Source of the DNA: Oscillospiraceae bacterium
Lineage (GTDB): Bacteria > Bacillota > Clostridia > Oscillospirales > Ruminococcaceae
Length of the DNA: 64,000 nucleotides
Direction: 5' to 3'
Assembly: GCA_017847835.1 (NCBI GenBank)
Contig: JAGASH010000008.1
Location: forward strand, 310,001-374,000
Part shown: in pieces, positions 16,367 to 25,915 of the stretch
How the letters are laid out: the number at the start of each line of letters is the position of its first letter
How positions within the stretch are numbered: position 1 is the first letter of the stretch
The notes under the pieces: model-generated
Databases searched by the model: none
Seen by the model: only the letters and a program-made list of their open reading frames with translations
Told to the model about the DNA's origin: nothing
Made by a program: the position numbers and the translations under genes

Positions 16367-17503
16367 TTATTCGTCTGCGGGCTGAGCCAGAAGCTTCGAG
16401 TACTTGTTTGCAAATTCCTCAAAGCAGCCGTTGTCGAGAGCCTCGCGGATTTTCTCCATAAGCTCGTTGTAGAAGTAAAGGTTGTGGAGAACGCAAAGTC
16501 TGCCGCCGAGCTGTTCGTCAGCCTTGAACAGGTGACGGATATAAGCGCGCGAGTGGTTTCGGCACGCGGGACAGCCGCAGTTTTCGTCAATAGGGCGGTC
16601 GTCGGTCTTGTACGCTTCGTTTTTGACGTGGAGAATGCCTTTCCAGGTGAAAAGCGTTGCGTGACGTGCGTTTCGGCTCGGCATAACGCAGTCGAACATA
16701 TCGATACCGCGCCGAACGCCCTCGATAAGATTTGACGGAGTGCCGACGCCCATAAGATAATGCGGCTTATTGACGGGAGCGTAGGGCATAACCACGTCCA
16801 AAATGTGATACATCACTTCGGCGGGTTCTCCGACAGCAAGCCCTCCGACAGCGTACCCGTCCAAATCCATTTCGGCAATGGTTTTCATATGCTCGATACG
16901 GATATCGTCATAGGTTCCGCCCTGATTTATCGCGAAAAGGAGCTGATTTTTGTTTATGGTTTCGTCAAGAGAGTTAAGCCGCGCCATTTCGTTTTTGCAG
17001 CGTACCAGCCAGCGTGTCGTGCGTTCAACCGACTTTTTCACATAGTCAACGGGAGCGGGATTTTCAATGCACTCGTCAAATGCCATAGCAATTGTAGACG
17101 CGAGCTTTGACTGAATTTGCATACTCTCCTCGGGACCGATAAACAGCCTTCTTCCGTCAATGTGAGAAGCGAAATACACACCTTCCTCTTTAATCTTACG
17201 CAGCTTGGCAAGAGAAAATACCTGAAATCCGCCCGAGTCTGTCAAAACAGGCTTGTCCCAATTCATAAATTTTTGCAGACCGCCCATTTTATACACAACG
17301 TCCTCACCGGGGCGCAGATGAAGGTGATAGGTATTGCAGAGCTCGACCTGCGTTTTTATGCCTTTGAGGTCAATGCTCGAAACCGCGCCTTTGATTGCTG
17401 CGGCTGTTCCCACGTTCATAAAAAACGGAGTTTCTATATCCCCGTGCACCGTGTGAAGTACACCGCGCCGAGCGAGTTTTTCGGTTTTTTTCAGTTCAAA
17501 CAT
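16367..17503 (-). CDS. tgt: Queuine/preQ1 tRNA-guanine transglycosylase
   Basis: 378 residues from ATG 17503 (AAAGGAG upstream); an in-frame ATG at 17536 lacks a ribosome site. Catalytic and binding landmarks: VLTDSGGFQVFSL, AMAFDEC, FAINQGG, AVGGLAVGE, GVGTPSNLIEGVRRGIDMFDC, and the zinc site CGCPACRNHSRAYIRHLF plus a later Cys and His. In bacteria the enzyme inserts preQ1 at position 34 of tRNAs with a GUN anticodon. queA is not beside it here. The gene leads a three-gene minus-strand operon. Confidence 0.96.
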   Translation of the reverse strand: MFELKKTEKLARRGVLHTVHGDIETPFFMNVGTAAAIKGAVSSIDLKGIKTQVELCNTYHLHLRPGEDVVYKMGGLQKFMNWDKPVLTDSGGFQVFSLAKLRKIKEEGVYFASHIDGRRLFIGPEESMQIQSKLASTIAMAFDECIENPAPVDYVKKSVERTTRWLVRCKNEMARLNSLDETINKNQLLFAINQGGTYDDIRIEHMKTIAEMDLDGYAVGGLAVGEPAEVMYHILDVVMPYAPVNKPHYLMGVGTPSNLIEGVRRGIDMFDCVMPSRNARHATLFTWKGILHVKNEAYKTDDRPIDENCGCPACRNHSRAYIRHLFKADEQLGGRLCVLHNLYFYNELMEKIREALDNGCFEEFANKYSKLLAQPADE

Positions 17504-17537
17504 AATTTCTCCTTTATAAAATTGCACAATATACATT

Positions 17538-17566
17538 ATTATAACATATTAACCCGTCGGTAACAA
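17538..17566 (-). promoter_or_regulatory. Promoter of tgt-mntP-HAD
   Basis: Minus strand: TTGTTA (17566-17561), 17-nt spacer, TATAAT (17543-17538). Confidence 0.65.
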
Positions 17567-17618
17567 CACAAAAATAATTTTTCGTCAAAATCCACATAAA
17601 ACGAGAGAAAATTTTGTT

Positions 17619-17647
17619 TGAAATGCGCTTTCAGTGAAACGTTTACA
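17619..17647 (+). promoter_or_regulatory. Candidate LacI-type operators upstream of cellobiose phosphorylase
   Basis: Two imperfect inverted repeats in a row: TGAAATGCGCTTTCA (17619-17633, arms TGAAA/TTTCA) and GTGAAACGTTTACA (17634-17647, core AAACGTTT). Both have the look of LacI/CcpA-family operators and end 4 nt before the -35 box. Confidence 0.5.
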
Positions 17648-17651
17648 GGAC

Positions 17652-17680
17652 TTGTATTTATCGGCAAAATGGAGTATAAT
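17652..17680 (+). promoter_or_regulatory. Promoter of the cellobiose phosphorylase gene
   Basis: TTGTAT (17652-17657), 17-nt spacer, TATAAT (17675-17680), about 50 nt before the start codon. Confidence 0.7.
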
Positions 17681-17729
17681 TTATAGTAGGGTATCTTATG
17701 CCCAAATAAAGGAAGGACGGTATTAACCA

Positions 17730-20204
17730 ATGAAATTCGGACATTTCGATGACGCCGCTAAGGAATACGTCATCACTTCCCCGCGCACCCCTTATCCGTG
17801 GATAAACTATCTCGGAACGCAGGGATTTTTCTCGCTGATTTCCAATACAGCGGGCGGTTACAGCTTCTACAAGGACGCGCGTCTGCGCAGAATTACGCGC
17901 TATCGTTATAACAACGTTCCCATTGATATGGGCGGCAGATATTTCTACATAAAGGACGGCGACACTATCTGGAACCCCGGCTGGTCGCCCGTTAAAACCG
18001 AGCTTGACAGCTATGAGTGCCGTCACGGTATGGGTTACACCATTATCACCGGTAAGAAAAACGGTCTGAAGGCTGAGGCTACTTTCTTCGTTCCGCAGAA
18101 CTATGACGGCGAGGTTCAGCAGCTCGTTCTCACCAACGAGAGCGGCGCACCCAAGACCTTCAAACTCTGGTCTTTCGCTGAGTGGTGCCTTTGGGACGCT
18201 CAGGACGACTGCACCAACTTCCAGAGAAACTTCTCGACAGGACGTGTTGAGGTTGTAGGCTCGACCATTTACCACAAGACCGAGTACCGCGACAGACGCG
18301 ACCATTTCGCGTTCTACACCGTAAACGACGCTATCGACGGTTACGACACCGACCGCGACGCTTTCATCGGCTTGTACAACGGCTTCCACAATCCGCAGGC
18401 TGTCCTCGACGGCAAGGCAAACAACTCCTTTGCTGACGGCTGGTCGCCTATCGCTTCTCACTACAAGGAAATCACCCTTGCAGCAGGCGAAAGCAAGACG
18501 CTCGTATTTATCCTCGGCTATGTTGAAATGCCCGTTGCCGAAAAGTTTGAGGCTGACGGAAAGACTATCAATAAGGTTAAGTCCAACGCAATGATTGAGA
18601 AGTTCAACACTCCCGAAAAGGTTGCTCTCGGACTTGCCGAGCTGAAGGAAACCTGGGACAAACTCCTCGGTATTCTCAACGTTGATACTCCCGACGACAA
18701 GGTTAACCGTATGGTTAATATCTGGAACCAGTATCAGTGTATGGTTACGTTCAACCTTTCGCGTTCCGCTTCTTACTTCGAGAGCGGTATCGGACGCGGA
18801 ATGGGCTTCCGTGACTCCAACCAGGACGTTCTCGGCTTCGTTCACCAGATTCCCGACAGAGCAAGAGAGAGAATTATCGACATTGCTTCCACGCAGTTCC
18901 CCGACGGCGGCTGCTATCACCAGTATCAGCCTCTCACCAAGAAGGGCAACGCAGATATCGGCGGCGACTTCTCGGACGACCCGCTGTGGCTCATTCTCTC
19001 CGTTTCCGCTTACATCAAGGAAACCGGCGACTGGACAATTCTTGACGAGATGGTGCCCTACGACAACGATATGTCGATTGCACAGCCTATGCTCGACCAC
19101 CTCAAGGTTTCGTTCTATCACATTGTAAACAACCTCGGCCCGCACGGTCTGCCTCTCGCAATGCGTGCAGACTGGAACGACTGCATCAACCTCTCCTGCT
19201 TCTCGGATACTCCCGGCGAGTCCTTCCAGACCTACACCAACCCGAAGTTCAAGGCTGAGGGCGGCTATTCCAAGGTTGCAGAGTCGGTATTTGTCGGCGC
19301 GCTCTTCACTTTCGCAGGTCCGAACTATGTTTCTATTCTCAACCACCTCGGCAAGACCGATGAGGCTGCAAAGGCTCAGGCTGAGATTGACAAGATGAAG
19401 AAGGCTATGATGGACTCCGCTTGGGACGGTGACTGGTTCATCAGAGCTTATGACGCAGAGGGCAAGAAGATGGGCTCCAAGGAGTGCGAGGAAGGACAGA
19501 TTTTCATCGAGCCGCAGGGCTTCGCGATTATGTCCGACATCGACGCGGAAGCTTCCAAGAAGACTCTCAAGGCTATCGACGAAAGACTGAACACCAAGCA
19601 CGGCCTTGTTCTCAACAACCCCGCGTTCACCAAGTACTACATTCAGTACGGTGAAATTTCCACCTATCCCGGCGGTTACAAGGAGAACGCAGGTATCTTC
19701 ACCCACAACAACGCGTGGATTATCTGCGCTGCGGCTTATGCGGGCGAGGGTGACCAGGCATTCAAGTACTATTCCGAGATTGCTCCCGCATTCACCGAGG
19801 AAACCTCCGATATTCACAAGACCGAGCCTTATGTATACGGTCAGATGATAGGCGGTAAGGACGCAGGCGCTGATATCGGTCAGGAAGGCAAGAACTTCGG
19901 TCAGGGCAAGAACAGCTGGCTCACCGGTACAGCTGCCTGGAATATGGTTGCGATTTCGCAGTATATTCTCGGTATCGCGGCTGATTTCGACGGACTGAAG
20001 ATTGACCCGTCCATTCCTCACGAGTGGGACGGAATGACCGTTTCCCGTCAGTATCGCGGCGCTACCTACAACATCACCGTCAAGAACCCGAACCACGTTT
20101 GCAAGGGCGTTAAGTCGATGACTGTTGACGGAAACGAAGTTGCAGGCAACGTAATCCCCGTACAGAACGGCGGAGTTCACGAGGTTGTCGTAACTCTCGG
20201 CTAA
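17730..20204 (+). CDS. Cellobiose phosphorylase (GH94)
   Basis: 824 residues, full length for the family. Near-identical to known clostridial cellobiose phosphorylases across characteristic blocks: [20 protein letters not shown] (about 23-42), [14 protein letters not shown] (51-64), [20 protein letters not shown] (347-366), [12 protein letters not shown] (396-407), and RADWNDC (479-485), whose first Asp (D481) is the proton donor position. It cleaves cellobiose with phosphate to glucose 1-phosphate and glucose in the cytosol, saving ATP in cellulose users. It is monocistronic, with its own promoter, candidate operators and terminator; codon use suggests high expression. Confidence 0.95.
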   Translation: MKFGHFDDAAKEYVITSPRTPYPWINYLGTQGFFSLISNTAGGYSFYKDARLRRITRYRYNNVPIDMGGRYFYIKDGDTIWNPGWSPVKTELDSYECRHGMGYTIITGKKNGLKAEATFFVPQNYDGEVQQLVLTNESGAPKTFKLWSFAEWCLWDAQDDCTNFQRNFSTGRVEVVGSTIYHKTEYRDRRDHFAFYTVNDAIDGYDTDRDAFIGLYNGFHNPQAVLDGKANNSFADGWSPIASHYKEITLAAGESKTLVFILGYVEMPVAEKFEADGKTINKVKSNAMIEKFNTPEKVALGLAELKETWDKLLGILNVDTPDDKVNRMVNIWNQYQCMVTFNLSRSASYFESGIGRGMGFRDSNQDVLGFVHQIPDRARERIIDIASTQFPDGGCYHQYQPLTKKGNADIGGDFSDDPLWLILSVSAYIKETGDWTILDEMVPYDNDMSIAQPMLDHLKVSFYHIVNNLGPHGLPLAMRADWNDCINLSCFSDTPGESFQTYTNPKFKAEGGYSKVAESVFVGALFTFAGPNYVSILNHLGKTDEAAKAQAEIDKMKKAMMDSAWDGDWFIRAYDAEGKKMGSKECEEGQIFIEPQGFAIMSDIDAEASKKTLKAIDERLNTKHGLVLNNPAFTKYYIQYGEISTYPGGYKENAGIFTHNNAWIICAAAYAGEGDQAFKYYSEIAPAFTEETSDIHKTEPYVYGQMIGGKDAGADIGQEGKNFGQGKNSWLTGTAAWNMVAISQYILGIAADFDGLKIDPSIPHEWDGMTVSRQYRGATYNITVKNPNHVCKGVKSMTVDGNEVAGNVIPVQNGGVHEVVVTLG

Positions 20205-20220
20205 TTCAGATAAAACAGAG

Positions 20221-20247
20221 CCGCTCTCGTTATCGGGAGCGGTTTTT
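20221..20247 (+). terminator. Terminator of cellobiose phosphorylase
   Basis: Stem CCGCTCTCG / CGGGAGCGG (one T-G) with loop TTAT, followed by TTTTT. Confidence 0.85.
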
Positions 20248-20260
20248 GTGTTGTTGAACA

Positions 20261-20291
20261 AAAAGAGCCTCCACGAAAACGGAGGCTTTTT
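20261..20291. terminator. Bidirectional terminator, mainly for the minus-strand gene at 20304
   Basis: Stem GCCTCC / GGAGGC (20267-20272, 20281-20286) with T-run on the plus side and A-run on the left side. Confidence 0.75.
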
Positions 20292-20303
20292 GCATATTGA
20301 AAA

Positions 20304-20861
20304 TCAACCCGAATACCCGCTTTCCGACCAATAACACCAGTTCCCCGAAACAGGTCGGGCGTCCTTATAATCGGAAATTCTGAGCGGCGCATTTTTCCCG
20401 CTGTACCTCTCGTCAATATACACAAGATAACAGATGAATAAATCGGGGCTGTTCAAGCCGTCGCCGTTTGTTTTTTTTACCTTTGTCTGCATATAAAGTA
20501 GCATATCGCCTTCGCTGTCAAAATACGCGTCAACAAATGAAAATCCGTCTTGATACTGCGCTCTCAAACCATTCAGCGTAGATTTCAGTTCTTCGTTGGT
20601 GATTTTGGTTTCGCTGTCACCGTACAAACTGATTTCTCCGGTATTTCCGTTAAATTCGGCGTGAGAAAGTCCCTCGTTATTTAATGACTTGAAATATTGC
20701 GACAGATTATCAAGAGTCTTTTGATTTGAAAAATAGCAGTTTTTTGTGAAATTGTAGTCGGCGTTGTATGAATTGAAAAGTAATAACGCCGGAACCAAAA
20801 CGCACGCCAAAGCCGCGATTGCAATAACAATAATTCGCGATTGTTTTTTATTGATTTTCAT
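20304..20861 (-). CDS. Membrane-anchored hypothetical protein
   Basis: 185 residues. Residues 1-8 are basic and residues 9-30 (IIVIAIAALACVLVPALLLF) form a single N-terminal membrane helix, so the rest should lie outside the cytoplasmic membrane. I do not recognise a family in the extracellular part, which has a Ser/Tyr/Asn-rich composition and ends in WCYWSESGYSG. GAGGAAAA precedes ATG 20861. It lies downstream of leuS on the same strand, but a hairpin at 20889-20924 separates them, so co-transcription is doubtful. No promoter was recognised. Confidence 0.7.
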   Translation of the reverse strand: MKINKKQSRIIVIAIAALACVLVPALLLFNSYNADYNFTKNCYFSNQKTLDNLSQYFKSLNNEGLSHAEFNGNTGEISLYGDSETKITNEELKSTLNGLRAQYQDGFSFVDAYFDSEGDMLLYMQTKVKKTNGDGLNSPDLFICYLVYIDERYSGKNAPLRISDYKDARPVSGNWCYWSESGYSG

Positions 20862-20888
20862 AATAAATTTTCCTCAGAAAAATACCGA

Positions 20889-20924
20889 AAAGCCGCCTTT
20901 GACTTTCCTATCAAAAGCGGCTTT
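20889..20924 (-). terminator. Probable terminator of leuS
   Basis: Stem of 14 positions with one mismatch (AAAGCCGC...TTTGA / TCAAA...GCGGCTTT), loop 8 nt; the T-tract on the minus side is interrupted. Confidence 0.55.
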
Positions 20925-20929
20925 AAATC

Positions 20930-23359
20930 TTACTTTACAACAATATTAACCAGCTTGTCGGGAACGGCGATTTGCTTTACAATCGTCTTTCCGTCAACGA
21001 GCTTCTTCACATCGTCCTGCTCGAACGCAAGCTTAATCAGCGCGTCCTTGTCGCTGCCCGCGGGAGCGTTGAAGCGACCTTTGAGCTTGCCGTTAATCTG
21101 AACGACGATTTCAACCGTGGAGTCAGCGCAAAGGCTCTCGTCAAATTCAGCCCACTTCTGCTCGTTGAGGATACCGAAGCCGAGCGTTTCAAACAGCTCC
21201 TCGGTGATATGCGGAGCAAACGGGTTGAGGATAATCAGAAGCGTCTTGAACTCGGCTCTGTTGAAGCCGCCTGCTGCGTCTGCCTCGTTAAGAAGTCCCA
21301 TCATCGCAGCAATCGCGGTGTTGAATTTAAGCTGTTCGATATCCTCGGAAACCTTCTTTACGGTTTTGTGCATAGACGAACGAAGCGCGTCGCTGTACTC
21401 GTCGCCGTCTTTGAGGTTTTCGGACATATTCCATACTCTTTCGAGGAAGCGTTTGCAGCCCTTGATACCGTTTTCCTGCCACGGAGCAGCCTTCTCAAAA
21501 TCACCGACAAACATCTCGTATAAACGCATTGTGTCTGCGCCGTACTCGTCGATAACCTCGTCGGGATTGATTACGTTGCCCTTGGACTTGGACATCTTGC
21601 AGAACTTTCCGGGGTTTTCGGGGTCGATACCCAAAATCATACCGTGAGAGGTGCGCTTTGCATACGGCTCTTTGCACGGAACAACGTTCTGGTCGTACAG
21701 GAACTTGTGCCAGAAACGGCTGTATAAAAGGTGAAGCGTGGTGTGCTCCATACCGCCGTTGTACCAGTCGACAGGAAGCCAGTAGTTGAGCGCTTCCTTG
21801 GAAGCAAGCTCCTTGTCGTTGGTGGGGTCGCAGTAGCGCAGGAAGTACCACGAAGAGCCTGCCCACTGCGGCATTGTGTCGGTTTCACGCTTAGCTGCGC
21901 CGCCGCACTTCGGGCAAGTCGTGTTGATGAAGCTCTCGAGAGTGGACAGCGGGCTTTCGCCGTTGTCGGTGGGCATATAGCTCTCAACATCGGGCAATTT
22001 CAGCGGGAGCTCGCTTTCGGGAAGTCCGACCCAGCCGCACTTCTCGCAGTAAACCACGGGAATGGGCTCACCCCAGTATCTCTGACGTGAGAATACCCAG
22101 TCGCGGAGCTTGAAGTTTACCTTTTCGTGACCGACGCCCTTTTCGGTGAGCCACTCCTTGATTTTAACCTTCGCGTCCTCAACGGAAAGACCGTCCAAAA
22201 ATCCCGAGTTTACCATAATTCCGGTAGCGCAGTCGGTGAAGGCTTCCTTCTGAACATCCTCGCCGCCCTTTACTACCTCGATAATCGGGAGGTTGAACTT
22301 CTCGGCAAATTCGTGGTCGCGGGTATCGTGCGCGGGAACGGCCATAATCGCACCCGTTCCGTAGCTCATCAGAACATAGTCGGAGATGAAAATCGGAATT
22401 TCCGTGCCGTTTACGGGATTTACCGCAAGCACGCCTTCAAGCTTAACGCCTGTCTTGTCCTTGTTCATCTCGGTTCTGTCGAAATCGGACTTTTTCGCTG
22501 CTTCCGCCTGATAAGCGCGGATTGCTTCGATGTTGGTGAGCTTGTTCTCGTCAGCCCACTTTTCGATAAGCGGGTGTTCGGGCGAGATAACCATATAAGT
22601 CGCGCCGAAAAGCGTATCGGGACGGGTTGTGTAAACGGTGAGAGTATCGCCGACGGTTGTCGCGAAATTAACCTCAGCGCCCGTGGAACGACCAATCCAG
22701 TTTACCTGAGCGGTCTTGATTTTCTCGAAATAGTCAACGCTGTCGAGGTCGTCGAGCAGCTTCTGCGCGTAGTCGGTGATTTTGAGCATCCACTGGTTCT
22801 TGACCTTGTGGATAACCTCGCCGTGGCAGCGCTCGCAGGTGCCGTTTACAACCTCTTCGTTTGCGAGAACGACTTTACACTGCGTGCACCAGTTTACGCT
22901 CATTTCCTTTTTATAAGCAAGTCCCGCGTTGAACAGCTTGAGGAAAATCCACTGCGTCCACTTGAAGTAATTCGGGTCGGTTGTGTTGACCTCGCGCTCC
23001 CAGTCAAACGAAAGACCGAGAGCCTGAAGCTGACTGCGGAAACGGTTTATATTGCGCTCGGTAACGATTGCGGGGTGAATTTTGTTCTTGATTGCGAAGT
23101 TTTCCGTGGGCAGTCCGAATGCGTCCCAGCCCATCGGGAAAAGAACGTTATAGCCCTGCATACGGCGCTTTCTCGATACGATATCCATCGCGGTGTAAGG
23201 ACGCGGGTGACCGACGTGCAGACCGTTTCCCGACGGATACGGGAACTCAACAAGCGCGTAATATTTCGGCTTTGTGTAGTCATTTTCGGTATGGAACGTG
23301 CGGTGCTCGTCCCAGTATTTCTGCCATTTGCTTTCAACGGCTTTAAAATCATACTTCAT
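20930..23359 (-). CDS. leuS: Leucyl-tRNA synthetase
   Basis: 809 residues, normal bacterial length. HIGH-type motif [14 protein letters not shown] near residues 37-50, paired CxxC zinc-type motifs ([15 protein letters not shown]; later VYCEKCGW and TTCPKCGG), an editing domain ([32 protein letters not shown]) and KMSKSKGNV near residue 590. It charges tRNA-Leu. A consensus promoter sits 30-60 nt upstream. No T-box leader is present in the short 5' region, which is notable because clostridial synthetase genes often have one. Confidence 0.97.
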   Translation of the reverse strand: MKYDFKAVESKWQKYWDEHRTFHTENDYTKPKYYALVEFPYPSGNGLHVGHPRPYTAMDIVSRKRRMQGYNVLFPMGWDAFGLPTENFAIKNKIHPAIVTERNINRFRSQLQALGLSFDWEREVNTTDPNYFKWTQWIFLKLFNAGLAYKKEMSVNWCTQCKVVLANEEVVNGTCERCHGEVIHKVKNQWMLKITDYAQKLLDDLDSVDYFEKIKTAQVNWIGRSTGAEVNFATTVGDTLTVYTTRPDTLFGATYMVISPEHPLIEKWADENKLTNIEAIRAYQAEAAKKSDFDRTEMNKDKTGVKLEGVLAVNPVNGTEIPIFISDYVLMSYGTGAIMAVPAHDTRDHEFAEKFNLPIIEVVKGGEDVQKEAFTDCATGIMVNSGFLDGLSVEDAKVKIKEWLTEKGVGHEKVNFKLRDWVFSRQRYWGEPIPVVYCEKCGWVGLPESELPLKLPDVESYMPTDNGESPLSTLESFINTTCPKCGGAAKRETDTMPQWAGSSWYFLRYCDPTNDKELASKEALNYWLPVDWYNGGMEHTTLHLLYSRFWHKFLYDQNVVPCKEPYAKRTSHGMILGIDPENPGKFCKMSKSKGNVINPDEVIDEYGADTMRLYEMFVGDFEKAAPWQENGIKGCKRFLERVWNMSENLKDGDEYSDALRSSMHKTVKKVSEDIEQLKFNTAIAAMMGLLNEADAAGGFNRAEFKTLLIILNPFAPHITEELFETLGFGILNEQKWAEFDESLCADSTVEIVVQINGKLKGRFNAPAGSDKDALIKLAFEQDDVKKLVDGKTIVKQIAVPDKLVNIVVK

Positions 23360-23392
23360 AGCTTGAAATTCCTTTCATACAAAGATACATAA

Positions 23393-23421
23393 ATTATACC
23401 ACAATTTTATTGAAATGTCAA
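23393..23421 (-). promoter_or_regulatory. Promoter of leuS
   Basis: Minus strand: TTGACA (23421-23416), 17-nt spacer, TATAAT (23398-23393); full consensus. Confidence 0.85.
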
Positions 23422-23474
23422 CAAAATTTCCCGACAATATGCGATTTTTGAGCGGCAGAAAACCGTTTTTGAGC

Positions 23475-23505
23475 AAAAAATTTCCCTGCCGTAAAGCAGG
23501 GAAAT
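23475..23505 (-). terminator. Terminator of the 112-residue lipoprotein gene
   Basis: Perfect 10-bp stem ATTTCCCTGC / GCAGGGAAAT (23480-23489, 23496-23505) followed by six T on the minus strand. Confidence 0.88.
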
Positions 23506-23519
23506 CTTTTGTAAGTAAA

Positions 23520-23858
23520 TTACGCGCGGGTGTAGAACATCTTCATAATGCCCATATCAATGGTGATTGTGTTGCCATTGTAGTCGCACTCGAGGTTCAT
23601 ACCGCCCTGGGAAAGAACGATTTTGTTGCCTTCGAGCTTCCAGTTTCCGCCGCCCTGAACCGTGCCGTCCTCGTTGAAAACGAGTGTTGCGTTTGAAGTA
23701 TCGCCGAGCTGGTCTGCGGTAACGGAGGTTCCCATTGCTTCGCCGCCTGTGAGCTTCCAGGTACCTGCGGGGCTTCCGCCGGAGCAGCCTGCGAGAAGAC
23801 CGAGGCAGAGAGTGCAGATTACGAGAACTGCCAGAACTGATTTAATTGTCTTTTTCAT
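23520..23858 (-). CDS. Small lipoprotein
   Basis: 112 residues. Signal peptide with lipobox LAGC at about residues 22-25 (KKTIKSVLAVLVICTLCLGL then LAGC), so the mature form starts at the Cys and is lipid-anchored outside the membrane. The mature part (about 85 residues) is a predicted small beta domain: GTWKL ... ATLVFNEDGTVQGGGNWKLE ... ITIDMGIMKMFYTR. This layout resembles the short lipocalin-like or META-like domains of many Firmicutes lipoproteins, but no function can be given. It has its own promoter and terminator. Confidence 0.8.
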   Translation of the reverse strand: MKKTIKSVLAVLVICTLCLGLLAGCSGGSPAGTWKLTGGEAMGTSVTADQLGDTSNATLVFNEDGTVQGGGNWKLEGNKIVLSQGGMNLECDYNGNTITIDMGIMKMFYTRA

Positions 23859-23904
23859 AAATTCACCTCATAATAAAAAATTGGTTTTCAAATAAACCCA
23901 TTTT

Positions 23905-23933
23905 ATTATACTACTGTGTGAAATATTTGTCAA
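23905..23933 (-). promoter_or_regulatory. Promoter of the small lipoprotein
   Basis: Minus strand: TTGACA (23933-23928), 17-nt spacer, TATAAT (23910-23905). Confidence 0.83.
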
Positions 23934-24185
23934 GCAAAACTGCTTGTTCGACAAAATTTTGTAAATATTCACCAAATCACCGAAATAATTTGCGACAAAT
24001 TAGGCTAAAATTCCCCGATAATAAGGGCGCGGTGAATTGCCGCGGGATAAGGTGATTTTGTTTTATTACAAATTCCGGCGGGCTTGTGCCGCTGCACGGT
24101 CGTTTTTTTCTTTGCTGCGGGTATTTTTGTACTAAAATCATCGTCTGTTTTTGTGGATTTTTCTCAAAAATAGTGAAAATTCTAG

Positions 24186-24214
24186 TAGACAAACCGCAAA
24201 TTTTGTGGTATAAT
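24186..24214 (+). promoter_or_regulatory. Promoter of the DUF1858-trmK-nif3-rqcH-valS run
   Basis: TAGACA (24186-24191), 17-nt spacer, TATAAT (24209-24214), about 50 nt before the DUF1858 start. Confidence 0.75.
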
Positions 24215-24266
24215 ATATGTGTGTATGTAATTTTACACACAAAGGCAAAGAAAGGAAGTATTTATT

Positions 24267-24470
24267 ATGACAATTACTGTTGATACGCTTATCGGAGATA
24301 TTCTTGAAGTAAACGCGGAAGCTGCGGCTCCTATTCTTATGGGAATGGGAATGCACTGCCTCGGCTGCCCGTCGGCGCGCGGCGAGTCCATCGGACAGGC
24401 TTGTATGGTACACGGAGTTGACGCGGACGAAATCGTAAAACAGCTCAACGCGGCAATCAACGCGGGCTGA
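24267..24470 (+). CDS. DUF1858-domain small protein
   Basis: 67 residues with AAAGGAAG upstream. The whole protein is a single DUF1858 domain: MTITVDTLIGDIL at the start and the signature GMHCLGCPSARGES (about 28-41) with a CxxC pair. The domain occurs alone or fused to redox and iron-sulfur proteins such as ScdA/YtfE-type N-termini and hybrid-cluster-related proteins; a role in redox or metal handling is inferred. It is first in a tight plus-strand gene run. Confidence 0.88.
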   Translation: MTITVDTLIGDILEVNAEAAAPILMGMGMHCLGCPSARGESIGQACMVHGVDADEIVKQLNAAINAG

Positions 24471-24472
24471 TT

Positions 24473-25135
24473 TTGAGTTATCTTGACAACAGGCTTGGAG
24501 CGGCGTTTGAGTTTTGCAGAAGCGGAGTTGTATCCGTGGACGTGGGCTGTGACCACGCGAGGCTTGCCGCCGCTCTGGCAATCGAGAAAAACTGCCGCGT
24601 TATCGCGTCCGATGTGAAGGACGGTCCGCTTGAAGCCGCAAAAAGGACGCTTTCCGAGCTCGGAGTAACAAGCGTTTTGACGGTGAAGTCGGACGGGCTG
24701 GACGAAATCGATTTTGCGGACGATGTGATAATCTGCGGAATGGGCGGTGAGCTTATCGCGGATATTGCCGAGCGCTGCCGCTTCAAGAGCGAAAACACGC
24801 GTTTTATTCTCCAGCCGATGACCAAGGCTGACGTTATGCGAAAACGGCTTTATAAAGCGGGTTTTGAGCTTCTCGGCGAAAAAACAGCCGAGGACGGCGG
24901 GAAAGTCTACTCGGTTATGCTGTGGAAATTCACGGGAATTTCGCGCGAAATCGGTGAAATCGAGGCGATTTGCGGGAAAAACCGCGACAGGCGGTATCTG
25001 GAAAAGGTTGCCGAAAAACTCGTGAAAAACGCGAAAAATATGGAAAAATCAAGCGGTCTTGCCGAGGAAGCCGAGCGGCTTCGGAAAACGGCGGACGCTG
25101 TTCTGAGGATTGCCGGAGAAGATGAAAATAGCTGA
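24473..25135 (+). CDS. trmK: tRNA (adenine-22-N1)-methyltransferase TrmK
   Basis: 220 residues from TTG 24473, which starts 2 nt after the DUF1858 stop. SAM-binding motif VVSVDVGCDHARLAAALA (about 19-36), then ASDVKDGPLEAAKR, and the family block DDVIICGMGGELIADIAE and RFILQPMTKADVMRKRLYKA. TrmK (YqfN) methylates A22 in the D-loop of bacterial tRNAs. It overlaps the nif3-like gene by 14 nt; trmK followed by this gene is the usual order in Firmicutes (yqfN-yqfO). Confidence 0.94.
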   Translation: MSYLDNRLGAAFEFCRSGVVSVDVGCDHARLAAALAIEKNCRVIASDVKDGPLEAAKRTLSELGVTSVLTVKSDGLDEIDFADDVIICGMGGELIADIAERCRFKSENTRFILQPMTKADVMRKRLYKAGFELLGEKTAEDGGKVYSVMLWKFTGISREIGEIEAICGKNRDRRYLEKVAEKLVKNAKNMEKSSGLAEEAERLRKTADAVLRIAGEDENS

Positions 25136-25904
25136 AATTGTTGAATTTCTCGATGAAATTGCACCTTTTTGCACGGCTGAGAGCTACGATAATCCGGGGC
25201 TGCTTGTCGGCGACGGTGACGACGAGGTGACGGGAATTTGCTGCTGTCTTGACATCACGCACAGGATTGTGAAAGAGGCAGCGGAAAAAAACGCGAATTT
25301 GATTATTTCGCATCACCCCGTGATTTTCAGCGGGCTGAAAAGTATCCCGAAATGGAGTCCCGTGCGCGATTTAATTGAGAAGAACATAGCCGCGATTGCC
25401 GTTCACACGAATTTTGACATCGCGGACGGCGGCGTAAACGACGCGCTTGTCGAGCTGCTCGGATTTGAGAAAAGCGAGGTGCTCGAAGTCACGCAAAAGG
25501 ACGGAAAGGGCTTCGGCGCGGTCTGCGAAACGCCGTTTGAGTTCACGGCAAAGGCGCTCGCGGAGCATTGCAGAAAGTCGCTTTTGCTCGACTGCGTGAA
25601 ATATCAGAAAACCGACCGCGCAATAAACCGAATTGCGGTTTGCTGCGGAGCGGGAGTTGACGGGCACGTTATGGAGCTTGCCCGCGAGAAAGGCTGCGGC
25701 GCGATTATTTCGGGCGATATAAAGCACAATTTCTGGGTTGAGGCGGAGAATTGCGGGATTGCTCTCGTTGACGCGGGACATTTCGGCACGGAAAAGTCCG
25801 CTCCTCACAGAATTGCCGCGATTGTCACGAAAAAGTTCCCGCAGATACCGATTTTTGCCGCTGAGGCTGAAGAAGAGCCTTGCGGGTACTGCTGTGAGAA
25901 TTAA
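25122..25904 (+). CDS. Nif3-like dinuclear metal-centre protein (DUF34/YqfO family)
   Basis: 260 residues from ATG 25122; the family start MKIAEIVEFLDEIAP is reproduced exactly. Metal ligands appear as SHHPVIFSG (about 67-75), an Asp/Glu in VHTNFDIADGGVNDAL and a C-terminal DAGHFGTE. The proteins bind two metal ions and occur next to trmK in many genomes; reported roles include metal handling and nucleotide-related hydrolysis, so the function is not settled. It lacks the long PII-like insertion of B. subtilis YqfO, giving the shorter form. The stop overlaps the ribosome site of rqcH. Confidence 0.9.
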   Translation: MKIAEIVEFLDEIAPFCTAESYDNPGLLVGDGDDEVTGICCCLDITHRIVKEAAEKNANLIISHHPVIFSGLKSIPKWSPVRDLIEKNIAAIAVHTNFDIADGGVNDALVELLGFEKSEVLEVTQKDGKGFGAVCETPFEFTAKALAEHCRKSLLLDCVKYQKTDRAINRIAVCCGAGVDGHVMELAREKGCGAIISGDIKHNFWVEAENCGIALVDAGHFGTEKSAPHRIAAIVTKKFPQIPIFAAEAEEEPCGYCCEN

Positions 25905-25915
25905 GGAGAAAAACA

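Larger units (their letters stand above)
23859..24266. other. 408-bp divergent intergenic region
   Basis: No gene seen. It holds the minus-strand promoter of the lipoprotein gene (23905-23933) and the plus-strand promoter of the DUF1858 gene (24186-24214). A short GC hairpin, CGCGG / CCGCG, lies near 24030-24046. The rest is AT-rich without recognised structure. Confidence 0.6.

Noticed and set aside
17658..20261. 867-codon open frame on the minus strand
   Set aside because: It is the antisense of the cellobiose phosphorylase gene; its openness follows from codon bias on the plus strand, and it has no ribosome site or recognisable motif.
23360..23420. T-box leader upstream of leuS
   Set aside because: Promoter lies only about 35 nt before the gene, leaving no room for a T-box; none seen for valS either.
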